Below, in pieces: positions 1 through 5,990 of a stretch of 21,203 bases of DNA. The translations under genes and the position numbers were made by a program. Position 1 is the first letter of the stretch. Every line of letters begins with the position of its first letter. The notes under the pieces were generated by a model that was not told the origin of the DNA, made no database searches, and saw nothing but the letters and a program-made list of their open reading frames with translations. Source of the DNA: a virus; IMG/VR virus record IMGVR_UViG_3300032323_001710, positions 1 to 21,203 of that record; one strand, 5' to 3'.

Positions 1-60
1 CCAACACCTACTTCCACCCCAACACCTACGCCAACTCCTACCCCTACACCCACTCCCACA
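1..60 (+). repeat. Pro-Thr dipeptide coding repeat
   Basis: About ten PT dipeptide codon pairs in a row, one with a Ser substitution. The codons vary (CCA/CCT/CCC with ACA/ACT/ACC/ACG), so the repeat is kept at protein level and is not simple DNA slippage. Followed by PAPLPP. Confidence 0.8.
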
Positions 61-363
61 CCAGCCCCACTTCCACCGTGCCCTGGAACCGTTACAAACC
101 CAACATCGGCAACATGTTCTGAACTTGGACTTACCACACTTGGTAATTGGACCCAGTACTCTGGAGTTCCAACTGGATGGTCTTGCTGTGGATCTGCTCC
201 ATCTCCATCATTCCCATTTTTCCCATTTTTCCCATTCTTCCCATTTTTCCCACCTTCATTTACACCTGCACCAACTCCAGCACCTACATCTGCTCCAACA
301 CCTGCACCTACATCTGCACCTCCATCATTCCCATGGTTCCCATTTGATGCAACTAGAAGATAA
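1..363 (+). CDS. Pro/Thr-rich low-complexity protein, C-terminal end (5' partial)
   Basis: Frame 1 is open from the first base to a TAA at 361-363, giving 120 residues with no start, so the gene begins upstream. Three parts are visible. Residues 1-26 are Pro-Thr alternation. About 45 residues of ordinary sequence follow, with four cysteines (one CPG, one C in a TSATC context, one CC pair). The end has four FPF units, then a PAPTSAPT-type repeat, finishing in FPWFPFDATRR. Pro/Thr-rich stretches of this kind act as extended, often glycosylated linkers or stalks. At the end of a phage structural block the likely role is a tail fibre or virion decoration protein, but no domain proves it. The hydroxylase and glycosyltransferase genes just downstream make it a candidate substrate. 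The reading frame is certain; the function is inferred. Confidence 0.75.
   Translation, partial: PTPTSTPTPTPTPTPTPTPTPAPLPPCPGTVTNPTSATCSELGLTTLGNWTQYSGVPTGWSCCGSAPSPSFPFFPFFPFFPFFPPSFTPAPTPAPTSAPTPAPTSAPPSFPWFPFDATRR
211..255 (+). repeat. 9-bp tandem repeat (TTCCCATTT) coding Phe-Pro-Phe
   Basis: Four consecutive 9-bp units starting at 211, 220, 229 and 238, differing by one base (ATTC in the third), then a degenerate fifth unit coding FPP. Each unit codes FPF. Unlike the PT tract, the units are nearly identical in DNA, which suggests recent expansion by slippage. Confidence 0.85.
262..321 (+). repeat. TPAP / TSAP coding repeat
   Basis: Twenty codons made of TPAP and TSAP units (TPAP TPAP TSAP TPAP TSAP), near the C-terminus of the Pro-rich protein. 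Coding tandem repeat with a few synonymous differences. Confidence 0.75.
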
Positions 364-373
364 TCTTACTTTG

Positions 374-382
374 TGCTACAAT
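374..382 (+). promoter_or_regulatory. Extended -10 promoter for the modification cassette
   Basis: TGCTACAAT fits the extended -10 pattern TGnTAnAAT, 11 bases after the upstream stop codon and 25 before the ATG at 408. No TTGACA-like -35 box is seen at 16-18 bases. The same pattern recurs at other block starts in this window, which raises confidence. Confidence 0.55.
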
Positions 383-407
383 AGAATGGGATAAGGGGTA
401 AATAAGT

Positions 408-641
408 ATGAATGATAACAATAATAAACCTGTTAAGCCATGGGATTTATTAAAGCCAACTACTCAATATGTATCTGATGATATTTCTAAACAAAGGTAT
501 GACCTATGCAAATCCTGTCCAGAGTTTATAAAATTAACTGCTCAATGTAAAAAATGTGGATGCTTAATGAAAATAAAAACCACCATGTCTATGGCTTTTT
601 GTCCAATTGGAAAGTGGGGTATAGAAAATGTGGAACTATGA
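408..641 (+). CDS. Small Cys-rich zinc-binding protein (DUF6171-like)
   Basis: A 77-residue protein with an SD (AAGGGG at 393-398) about nine bases before ATG 408. After an N-terminal Lys/Pro-rich arm, six cysteines are arranged as C34-x2-C37-P, C47-x2-C50-G-C52 and C65-P, with a closing IGKW. This spacing suggests a zinc-binding fold. I recall the pattern from small proteins in cyanophage and other environmental phage genomes, often near tail and oxygenase genes; no function is known to me. It overlaps the oxygenase gene by 14 bases, so the two are probably translated together. Its presence at the head of the modification operon could mean an accessory or substrate-binding role, but that is a guess. 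Confidence 0.8.
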   Translation: MNDNNNKPVKPWDLLKPTTQYVSDDISKQRYDLCKSCPEFIKLTAQCKKCGCLMKIKTTMSMAFCPIGKWGIENVEL

Positions 642-1236
642 AGAATTGGCACCAGGAATAGCAAGTTATGAAAATGTTATGGAGGATCCAAAAACATTTA
701 TATCAGATGTTGAAAGCCTTGTAGGTATCCACAACTTAGCATGGCATGACGCTAACCAAACCAATGGTGGAAAATATGAAGAGCCAAGCAATAAGCCATC
801 AATTAGGGATTGTAAAGTAATGTCAATTCCACCATATGATTCAGACCCCGAACTTGCTCAAAAAATTCCAGGGGCTCAACTTGCTATACATTTGCATCTA
901 AATAACTCTCTTTATCCAGCAATAAATGATTATAGAAATAGGTATCTTGCTGGACAATGGGATAAAGCCGAAGGATGGCAACTATTAAAATATGGAAGTG
1001 GCAATCACTTTGTAAATCATTTTGATGATTCAAGACCATTTCCCAGAACACTTTCAATGAGTTTTTATCTGAATGATGACTATGAAGGTGGAGAAATAGA
1101 ATTTGGAAGATTTAATCTTAAGATTAAGCCTAAAGCAAATCAAATGATTCTTTTTCCATCTAATTATATATATAACCATACAGTGCATCCAGTAAAAACT
1201 GGAACAAGATATGCTGTCGTAGCCTGGTGGGATTAA
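628..1236 (+). CDS. 2OG-Fe(II) oxygenase, prolyl-4-hydroxylase-like
   Basis: A 202-residue cupin-fold dioxygenase. The Fe(II) triad is visible as H131-x-D133 (in HFVNHFDD) and distal H184. The 2-oxoglutarate-binding arginine R194 lies ten residues after H184 in the typical H-x-V-x-P-V-x2-G-x-R-Y arrangement. An EGGEIEF strand between them is also typical. Members of this superfamily hydroxylate prolines or other residues using 2OG, O2 and Fe(II), and phages often carry them. The start ATG 628 lies inside the preceding gene, and the stop TAA directly abuts the GTG of the radical SAM gene. Because a hydroxyproline-type glycosyltransferase follows and a Pro-rich protein precedes it, peptidyl-proline hydroxylation is the favoured role. 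Fold and catalysis are well supported; the substrate is inferred. Confidence 0.9.
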   Translation: MWNYEELAPGIASYENVMEDPKTFISDVESLVGIHNLAWHDANQTNGGKYEEPSNKPSIRDCKVMSIPPYDSDPELAQKIPGAQLAIHLHLNNSLYPAINDYRNRYLAGQWDKAEGWQLLKYGSGNHFVNHFDDSRPFPRTLSMSFYLNDDYEGGEIEFGRFNLKIKPKANQMILFPSNYIYNHTVHPVKTGTRYAVVAWWD

Positions 1237-2205
1237 GTGTCGCAAATTCAATTAGTTCAATTAGATCCAAATGGATTGTGTAATTCTGGGTGCTGGTTTT
1301 GTCCAGTAGCATATAAGCCTAACCCAGAGGTAGCAAGAAAAGATATGCCAATTGAAACAATTAAAGACATAATTATACAATTAAAAGGTGGAATGGGGGA
1401 TTTTGTTTCATCTACCTTTAACTTTATTTATACAGCACACTACAATGAGGTACTGCTGTACAAATATTTTGAAGAATTTTTGTCTTTATTGCGTGAGTTT
1501 AAATTAAGAACTATGGTTCTGACTAACGGCATACCACTATCAAAAGAAAAAACAGATCTAATATATAACTATTTAGATGTTGTTGACTTAATTAATTTTA
1601 ATGTTCCATCCGCAGACTCTGCTACATGGTCAATGATGACTAATAAAAACGAAAAGATTCATAACAAAGTTATGGGCAATATTTTATATGCAACTACAAA
1701 ACTACCACTGGACATGCTTTCAATTCAGGTAAATGGTATAGATGAAATGTCTTTGCCAGAAAATGGTGGCTGGATGAAGCCTCTTAAAAATATGCCAAAT
1801 ATCAATATGTCTATTCAAAATGGAGATTTAAAAATAGCACTTAATAAATTTAAAGAACTTTTCCCAGGGGTTAGGGTATTTAGTAATTCTGGACTAGTAG
1901 ACAGGGCTGGATTTCTTGATAAAGCAGAAGTTATGACAAATGAACCTGCAATAAGTAGATACAATAAAAAAGGTGATAATGTTATTGGATGCTCTAACAT
2001 GGGGGATAGGACAAAGACATGGATACACATAAATGCTAATGGAGATGTTTTTATATGTTGTAATGACTATGACTTTGATACAGTGTTTGGAAATATTAAT
2101 AGTTCTACTTTAAAAGAAATATGGGAAAGCGATGATAGGCAAAAAATGATTGATTATTCTTTTAAAACACTGTGTACAACCTGCTCAAATGCGATATGGG
2201 GATGA
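1237..2205 (+). CDS. Radical SAM protein with SPASM-like C-terminal domain
   Basis: A 322-residue protein starting at GTG 1237, immediately after the oxygenase stop. C15-x3-C19-x2-C22 (CNSGCWFCP) is the canonical [4Fe-4S] motif binding S-adenosylmethionine. A TIM-barrel-like middle follows (MVLTNG strand, NFNVPSAD). The C-terminal part has C252, the C274-C275 pair after HINANGDVFI, a GNI-x5-LKEIW segment, and C313-x2-C316. This matches SPASM/twitch domains, which hold auxiliary Fe-S clusters in peptide-modifying enzymes, although only five cysteines are seen, so perhaps one auxiliary cluster. SPASM enzymes make thioether links, epimerise residues or oxidise peptides. The target here is unknown; a virion protein is plausible from context. 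Class assignment is firm, reaction unknown. Confidence 0.88.
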   Translation: MSQIQLVQLDPNGLCNSGCWFCPVAYKPNPEVARKDMPIETIKDIIIQLKGGMGDFVSSTFNFIYTAHYNEVLLYKYFEEFLSLLREFKLRTMVLTNGIPLSKEKTDLIYNYLDVVDLINFNVPSADSATWSMMTNKNEKIHNKVMGNILYATTKLPLDMLSIQVNGIDEMSLPENGGWMKPLKNMPNINMSIQNGDLKIALNKFKELFPGVRVFSNSGLVDRAGFLDKAEVMTNEPAISRYNKKGDNVIGCSNMGDRTKTWIHINANGDVFICCNDYDFDTVFGNINSSTLKEIWESDDRQKMIDYSFKTLCTTCSNAIWG

Positions 2206-2207
2206 TA

Positions 2208-3116
2208 ATGAAAAGCATTTTTGTACAAATCACATCCTATCATGATTTTGAATTAGAAAAAACTATTTTAGATGCTATAAATAAATCATCTGGAATAAAT
2301 CAAATTAACTTTGGCATACACTCTATTTTTTATAAAGATAATCTAATTGGCATACCAAGTTTGCCAAATATTAAATCAGTTATTAGTAGAGCACCAGAAA
2401 ATATTGGAATGGGGCGTGGTAGAGCCTTGGCTCATCAGTTTTATTCAGGTGAAGATTATTATTTACAAATAGATTCTCATAGCAGATTTGATAAAAATTG
2501 GGATAGTTATTTAATTAATTTAGTTGATCACTACAAAAGTATTGGAATAAAAAAACCACTAATTACAAATTACCCTAAGTTATACTGGTACGAAGGTGAC
2601 AAAGAAACTGTTAGGCCAATAGAAGATCCAGTAACACATTTTTATTGGAAAGATAGACAAAGGTTTAAAGCAACAAGAACCCCTATGCAGGGTACATACT
2701 GTCCTGCAGATTTTCCTACTAGATCAATCAGTGTATCAGGAGGATCCATCTTTGTTGAGGGAAAGTTTATGGAGCCAAATGAATTAATTTTTGCTGATGG
2801 AGAAGAAATACTTATGGCAGCAAGAGCATATACTATGGGGTACGATTTAGTTGTTCCAACTAAACAGTTTATGTATCATCTATATTGGGAAAATGATAAG
2901 GATAATAAGAGAAGGCAAGTATATCCTGATTTTCCAGAACTCTCTGCTTCATTAAATCAAACATCTATGGATGAGATAGTTAACATTTTAACTAATGGTT
3001 TAGTTGGAGATTTTAGATTAGGTAATGAGAGAACATTAAAAGAATATGGAGAATATTGTGGTCTTGATTTTAACTTAGGCACAATAATACAATACGGTCC
3101 AGAAGTAATACAATAA
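2208..3116 (+). CDS. GlcNAc-type glycosyltransferase, GT60/Skp1-Gnt1-like
   Basis: A 302-residue protein. I chose ATG 2208 because GGGG at 2198-2201 sits six bases upstream; ATG 2202, overlapping the previous TGA, is the alternative. Features: an N-terminal beta strand (SIFVQITSYHD), a GRGRALAH segment, then YYLQIDSHSRF with D89-S90-H91 as the metal/nucleotide-sugar DxH motif, followed by NWD. Later come SISVSGGSIF and FADGEEILMAARAYTMGYD. From memory this order matches the Glyco_tran_GlcNAc family (CAZy GT60), whose best-known member, Dictyostelium Gnt1, adds GlcNAc to a hydroxyproline of Skp1. A glycosyltransferase is near certain; the hydroxyproline acceptor rests on the family recall and on the adjacent hydroxylase. 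Last gene of the cassette. Confidence 0.85.
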   Translation: MKSIFVQITSYHDFELEKTILDAINKSSGINQINFGIHSIFYKDNLIGIPSLPNIKSVISRAPENIGMGRGRALAHQFYSGEDYYLQIDSHSRFDKNWDSYLINLVDHYKSIGIKKPLITNYPKLYWYEGDKETVRPIEDPVTHFYWKDRQRFKATRTPMQGTYCPADFPTRSISVSGGSIFVEGKFMEPNELIFADGEEILMAARAYTMGYDLVVPTKQFMYHLYWENDKDNKRRQVYPDFPELSASLNQTSMDEIVNILTNGLVGDFRLGNERTLKEYGEYCGLDFNLGTIIQYGPEVIQ

Positions 3117-3127
3117 ACCTTGAATTA

Positions 3128-3136
3128 TGATATACT
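3128..3136 (+). promoter_or_regulatory. Extended -10 promoter (TGATATACT)
   Basis: TGATATACT lies in the 35-base gap between the glycosyltransferase stop and ATG 3152. It is identical, base for base, to the element at 12960. No -35 box. The mRNA leader would be only about ten bases, just enough for the GGGAG SD. Confidence 0.6.
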
Positions 3137-3151
3137 TGATTGGGAGAAAAC

Positions 3152-3382
3152 ATGTCGTATGAATTAAGTAAAGAAGAAAAGTCTAATATTATTAACCAAC
3201 ATTTAAAGAATTTGGAATATAATAAATACACCTTAAGAATATCCCTTTTAGAAATGAATTCTGGATTTATTGTAAAAAAAGAATCTATACAGGATATAGA
3301 GGATCAAATTCTTTCAATTAATTCAAAACAAAAGGCTTTGCTAAAAGAACTAAATAGTTTAGAGGAGAAAGACAATGGATAA
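3152..3382 (+). CDS. Small coiled-coil protein, function unknown
   Basis: A 76-residue, Lys/Glu-rich protein. ATG 3152 is preferred over the in-frame TTG 3140 because GGGAG at 3142-3146 is spaced five bases from it. The sequence is almost wholly helical, with an LxxxLxxL-type pattern and a C-terminal coiled coil (KQKALLKELNSLEEK). No enzymatic motif. It overlaps the next gene by eight bases; both encode short charged helices, so they might form a hetero-oligomer. I do not recognise a family. Confidence 0.75.
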   Translation: MSYELSKEEKSNIINQHLKNLEYNKYTLRISLLEMNSGFIVKKESIQDIEDQILSINSKQKALLKELNSLEEKDNG

Positions 3383-3554
3383 GGTAGAACTAATCGTAAC
3401 TGCACTACAGCAACGAATTGGAGAGTTGGTTTCTAATTATGAAACACAGATTGCTGTACTTAGAGCAGAACTAACAGAATTGTCACAAAGCATTAAAGAC
3501 AAAGAAGAAGCAATACAAAACTATAACAAGAGTTTAGAAGAAAAGATTCAGTAG
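3375..3554 (+). CDS. 59-residue coiled-coil protein
   Basis: Starts at ATG 3375, inside the end of the previous gene, with SD GAGGAGAAAG directly upstream, and stops at TAG 3552-3554. The product is one continuous predicted amphipathic helix (TALQQRIGELVSNYE and AVLRAELTELSQSIKDKEE) with heptad spacing of Leu/Ile, so a parallel coiled coil is likely. It is short enough to be missed by a 60-codon cut-off. Good SD, tight overlap and coding-like amphipathicity support it. Function unknown. Confidence 0.75.
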   Translation: MDKVELIVTALQQRIGELVSNYETQIAVLRAELTELSQSIKDKEEAIQNYNKSLEEKIQ

Positions 3555-3561
3555 GAATACA

Positions 3562-3753
3562 ATGTTAAATTGCAAAAGGTGTAGCGGTAGAATTTTTATT
3601 GACAGGCAGTACACCACTACTGGTCACATAGAGATATTTTGTGTTATGTGTGGATTTAGAAAATTCTATCATCCACCTACTGAAAGTCAGGAAGGCAAAT
3701 GGCTACTACTAAAGGAAAAATCCAGAGCGAAGAATACAATAACCAGCCTGTAG
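3562..3753 (+). CDS. Small zinc-ribbon protein
   Basis: A 63-residue protein with an SD (AGGA at 3553-3556) before ATG 3562. Two knuckles, C-x2-C near residue 4 (CKRC) and C-x2-C near residue 27 (CVMC), with about 20 residues between them, form a classic zinc ribbon. The tail is Lys-rich. Such proteins bind nucleic acid or mediate protein contacts. The next gene starts inside it and overlaps by 55 bases, an unusually long overlap here, so the last 18 residues are double-coded. No specific role can be assigned. Confidence 0.75.
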   Translation: MLNCKRCSGRIFIDRQYTTTGHIEIFCVMCGFRKFYHPPTESQEGKWLLLKEKSRAKNTITSL

Positions 3754-4241
3754 TTAAGGGCAAGGTTAAGGTATGGTTTCTTAATGGTGACTTGGTAAGA
3801 GTTCACCATAGGTCAAGATCTACTGGAATGGTTACTTTTTATAATATTACTAAAGATAGGCTAGAAACATGCTTGCTTTCTGATTTTAAAAAGAATCGAG
3901 AAAGAGCGTATAGTGTAGCAGAGACTGCAATACTTGTCAATAGACACAGAAAGTATATTCCAACTTTAATTAAACGAGGAGTCATTCCTCCACCAATAGG
4001 TGCACAGTTAAATGGAGAAAGGCACTGGCAGGTAAGAGCATACTATTCAGAATCACAGGTAAGAGAAATTCGTGCTATACTTGCAAGTATACATATTGGA
4101 CAACCAAGAAAAGACAAATTAATAACTAATAACATGACTCCTACAAGCCAAGAATTGACACGGCGAATGGGAGACGGTATACTTACATATACAAAGACCG
4201 AGGATGGAAGATATATTCCAGTCTGGTCCGAAAGTATTTAA
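3699..4241 (+). CDS. HTH DNA-binding protein, MerR/excisionase-like
   Basis: A 180-residue protein with AGGAAGG at 3689-3695 upstream of ATG 3699. Residues about 20-60 form a small beta-rich region. Residues about 66-115 contain a winged-helix pattern of the MerR/excisionase type: RAYSVAETAILVNRHRKYI (first helices), TLIKRGVIPPP, a GERHWQV wing, and YYSESQVREIR. This resembles phage regulators that recognise DNA with an HTH plus wing. The remainder is polar. It lies between small accessory genes and the replication block, so a switch regulator or replication-initiator role is plausible but unproven. Confidence 0.7.
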   Translation: MATTKGKIQSEEYNNQPVVKGKVKVWFLNGDLVRVHHRSRSTGMVTFYNITKDRLETCLLSDFKKNRERAYSVAETAILVNRHRKYIPTLIKRGVIPPPIGAQLNGERHWQVRAYYSESQVREIRAILASIHIGQPRKDKLITNNMTPTSQELTRRMGDGILTYTKTEDGRYIPVWSESI

Positions 4242-4259
4242 AATAGGAATGGGTGGGGA

Positions 4260-4466
4260 ATGGAAAACGATTCAACTAAGGTAAATGTAACACTAGGCTA
4301 TACACTTAATCTAGGCAATTTTCAGTCGCTTAGACTTGATCTTGGCGTAGTTGATAGCAAGCGTGATGGTGAAACAACAAATGAGGCTTTTGAAAGAGTT
4401 TACAAGTTTGTTGAAGATAAACTCACTGAGAAGATTAACGAAGCAAAAGAAGAAATCAACGAATAA
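4260..4466 (+). CDS. Small conserved-looking phage protein, unknown
   Basis: A 68-residue acidic protein; GGGTGGGG just before ATG 4260 serves as a strong SD. It begins with a beta-strand-rich part (KVNVTLGYTLNLG, SLRLDLGVV), then GETTNEAFERVYKFVEDKL and an acidic helix ending in EEINE. I have seen similar strand-plus-helix small proteins in phage replication regions but cannot name a family. Its stop TAA overlaps the next ATG by one base (TAATG), so it is coupled to the replication genes. Confidence 0.75.
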   Translation: MENDSTKVNVTLGYTLNLGNFQSLRLDLGVVDSKRDGETTNEAFERVYKFVEDKLTEKINEAKEEINE

Positions 4467-4774
4467 TGGCTGAACGCAAAGACCGAATGGCTTTGCTCAG
4501 TAGATTTAACAAGTTGTATCTGCAAAGATATGAGCAAAAGTCTAACATGAACCTCAATGTTGAGCAGTGGTCTGCTGATGCATTGGTAGAGTCTTATGGA
4601 ATTTCTCAGTGTTATGATGTTCTAGACTACTATTTTTCTATTGCTCAAGAACCAACATGGAATTATTTTGCTTATAATATGGAAAAAATTATTAATGGTA
4701 AACTTGAAGTAGAGCAAGATTATAGAGAACGCAAAGAGCGCAGGGCATTGGCTAAGGAGTGGTTAAGTGAATAA
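4466..4774 (+). CDS. Possible helicase loader
   Basis: A 102-residue, mostly helical charged protein. Starts at ATG 4466, sharing one base with the previous stop, and ends eight bases inside the DnaB-like helicase gene. No catalytic motif. Conserved-looking aromatics (WSADALVESYG, VLDYYF, PTWNYFAYN) and a basic/acidic tail resemble small phage proteins found just upstream of replicative helicases, some of which are loaders. The assignment rests only on position, size and helical content; sequence identity to a known loader could not be tested. Confidence 0.6.
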   Translation: MAERKDRMALLSRFNKLYLQRYEQKSNMNLNVEQWSADALVESYGISQCYDVLDYYFSIAQEPTWNYFAYNMEKIINGKLEVEQDYRERKERRALAKEWLSE

Positions 4775-5990
4775 TACAGAAGCAAAGGTAATATCTGCAG
4801 TACTTGAAGACAAGCAGATACATGTATTATTGCAAGCCAATGTAGAAACATTGCTCAGAACCCATAACGATATCTGGAACTTTATTCGTTTATACTCAGA
4901 AAACAATCAGTGTCTTCCGCCAGCAGATCTTGTTAGAGAAAAGTTTAGAGACTTTGAGCCAGTTGCTGGAGTTGGTTCTACAAAGCATCATCTTGAAGAA
5001 CTTCAAACAGAGTATCTTAACGATAGTCTAAAAGATATTCTTCGTAATGCAGCAGGTGAAGTTCAAGGTGGTAATGGTTTATCAGCGCTAGATCAACTAA
5101 TCACCAAAACATCTGAACTAAAAAAGAACACTGCAGCAATTCGTGATATCGATGCTACAGACCTAGAAGATGCTGTTGCATATTTTGAAAGAGTTAAGAG
5201 ACAGAATGAACTTGGCGCTGTTGGAATTAAGACTGGATTACCAGGGTTTGATAACTATCTACCTGCAGGAATTATGCCAGGTCAACTTGGAGTATTCCTA
5301 GCCTATCCTGGAATTGGTAAGTCATGGATGGCACTATACTTTGCAGTTCAAGCATGGAAACAAGGCAAGTCTCCAATGATTATTTCTCTTGAAATGTCAG
5401 AAACTGAAGTTCGTAACCGTGTGTTTGCAATCATGGGTGAAGGCCTATGGTCCCATCGCAAGTTGTCCAATGGTGAAGTTGAAATTGACATGCTTCGTAA
5501 ATGGCATGCAAATAAAGTGCAGGGTCGTCCAGAGTTCCACATCATATCTAATGACTCTGGTGGTGAGGTAACCCCTTCAGTTATTCGTGGAAAGATTGAC
5601 CAATATAAGCCAGACTTTGTTGTGGTTGACTATCTTCAATTGATGAGTCCAAATCAAAGGGCTGATAATGAAACGGTAAAGATGAAGAATCTTTCTCGTG
5701 AACTTAAACTAATGTCTATTAGCGAAGAAGTACCTATTATCGCTATCTCATCTGCTACACCTGATGATGTAAAAGACTTAAGCACACCACCTACACTTGG
5801 TCAAACAGCATGGTCTAGACAGATTTCATACGATGCTGACTGGCTATTAGCACTTGGTCGTGGTACAAATAGCGATATTATTGAATGTGTATTTAGAAAG
5901 AACCGTAATGGTTTTATGGGAGACTTCTTAGTTCAAGTTGACTTTGATAAAGGCTACTACAGATATAAGGATTTTGAAGATGGCAAGTAA
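4767..5990 (+). CDS. DnaB-like replicative DNA helicase
   Basis: A 407-residue SF4 helicase that would unwind DNA at the phage fork. Starts at GTG 4767 with AAGGAG at 4754-4759 ending seven bases upstream. The N-terminal ~100 residues form a reduced helical domain. The RecA-like core has Walker A AYPGIGKS at 179-186, a SLEMSE segment (H1a-type), Walker B FVVVDYLQL with D288, an AISSATPDD sensor-like stretch and AWSRQISYDADWLL. The C-terminus ends in the strand VQVDFDKGYY. Somewhat shorter than E. coli DnaB (471). It overlaps the primase gene by 11 bases, matching the usual phage helicase-primase pair. Confidence 0.93.
   Translation: MNNTEAKVISAVLEDKQIHVLLQANVETLLRTHNDIWNFIRLYSENNQCLPPADLVREKFRDFEPVAGVGSTKHHLEELQTEYLNDSLKDILRNAAGEVQGGNGLSALDQLITKTSELKKNTAAIRDIDATDLEDAVAYFERVKRQNELGAVGIKTGLPGFDNYLPAGIMPGQLGVFLAYPGIGKSWMALYFAVQAWKQGKSPMIISLEMSETEVRNRVFAIMGEGLWSHRKLSNGEVEIDMLRKWHANKVQGRPEFHIISNDSGGEVTPSVIRGKIDQYKPDFVVVDYLQLMSPNQRADNETVKMKNLSRELKLMSISEEVPIIAISSATPDDVKDLSTPPTLGQTAWSRQISYDADWLLALGRGTNSDIIECVFRKNRNGFMGDFLVQVDFDKGYYRYKDFEDGK

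Noticed and set aside
1-330. Possible CRISPR or DNA tandem-repeat locus
   Set aside because: Repeats are short, multiples of three, in an open frame and without spacers. They are coding repeats.
125-394. His/Leu/Ser-rich 89-residue reading frame
   Set aside because: It is a +1 shadow of the FPF and TPAP repeats: the repeat DNA read out of frame gives HSHFSH and HLHLHL. No SD; the frame-1 Pro-rich reading explains the DNA.
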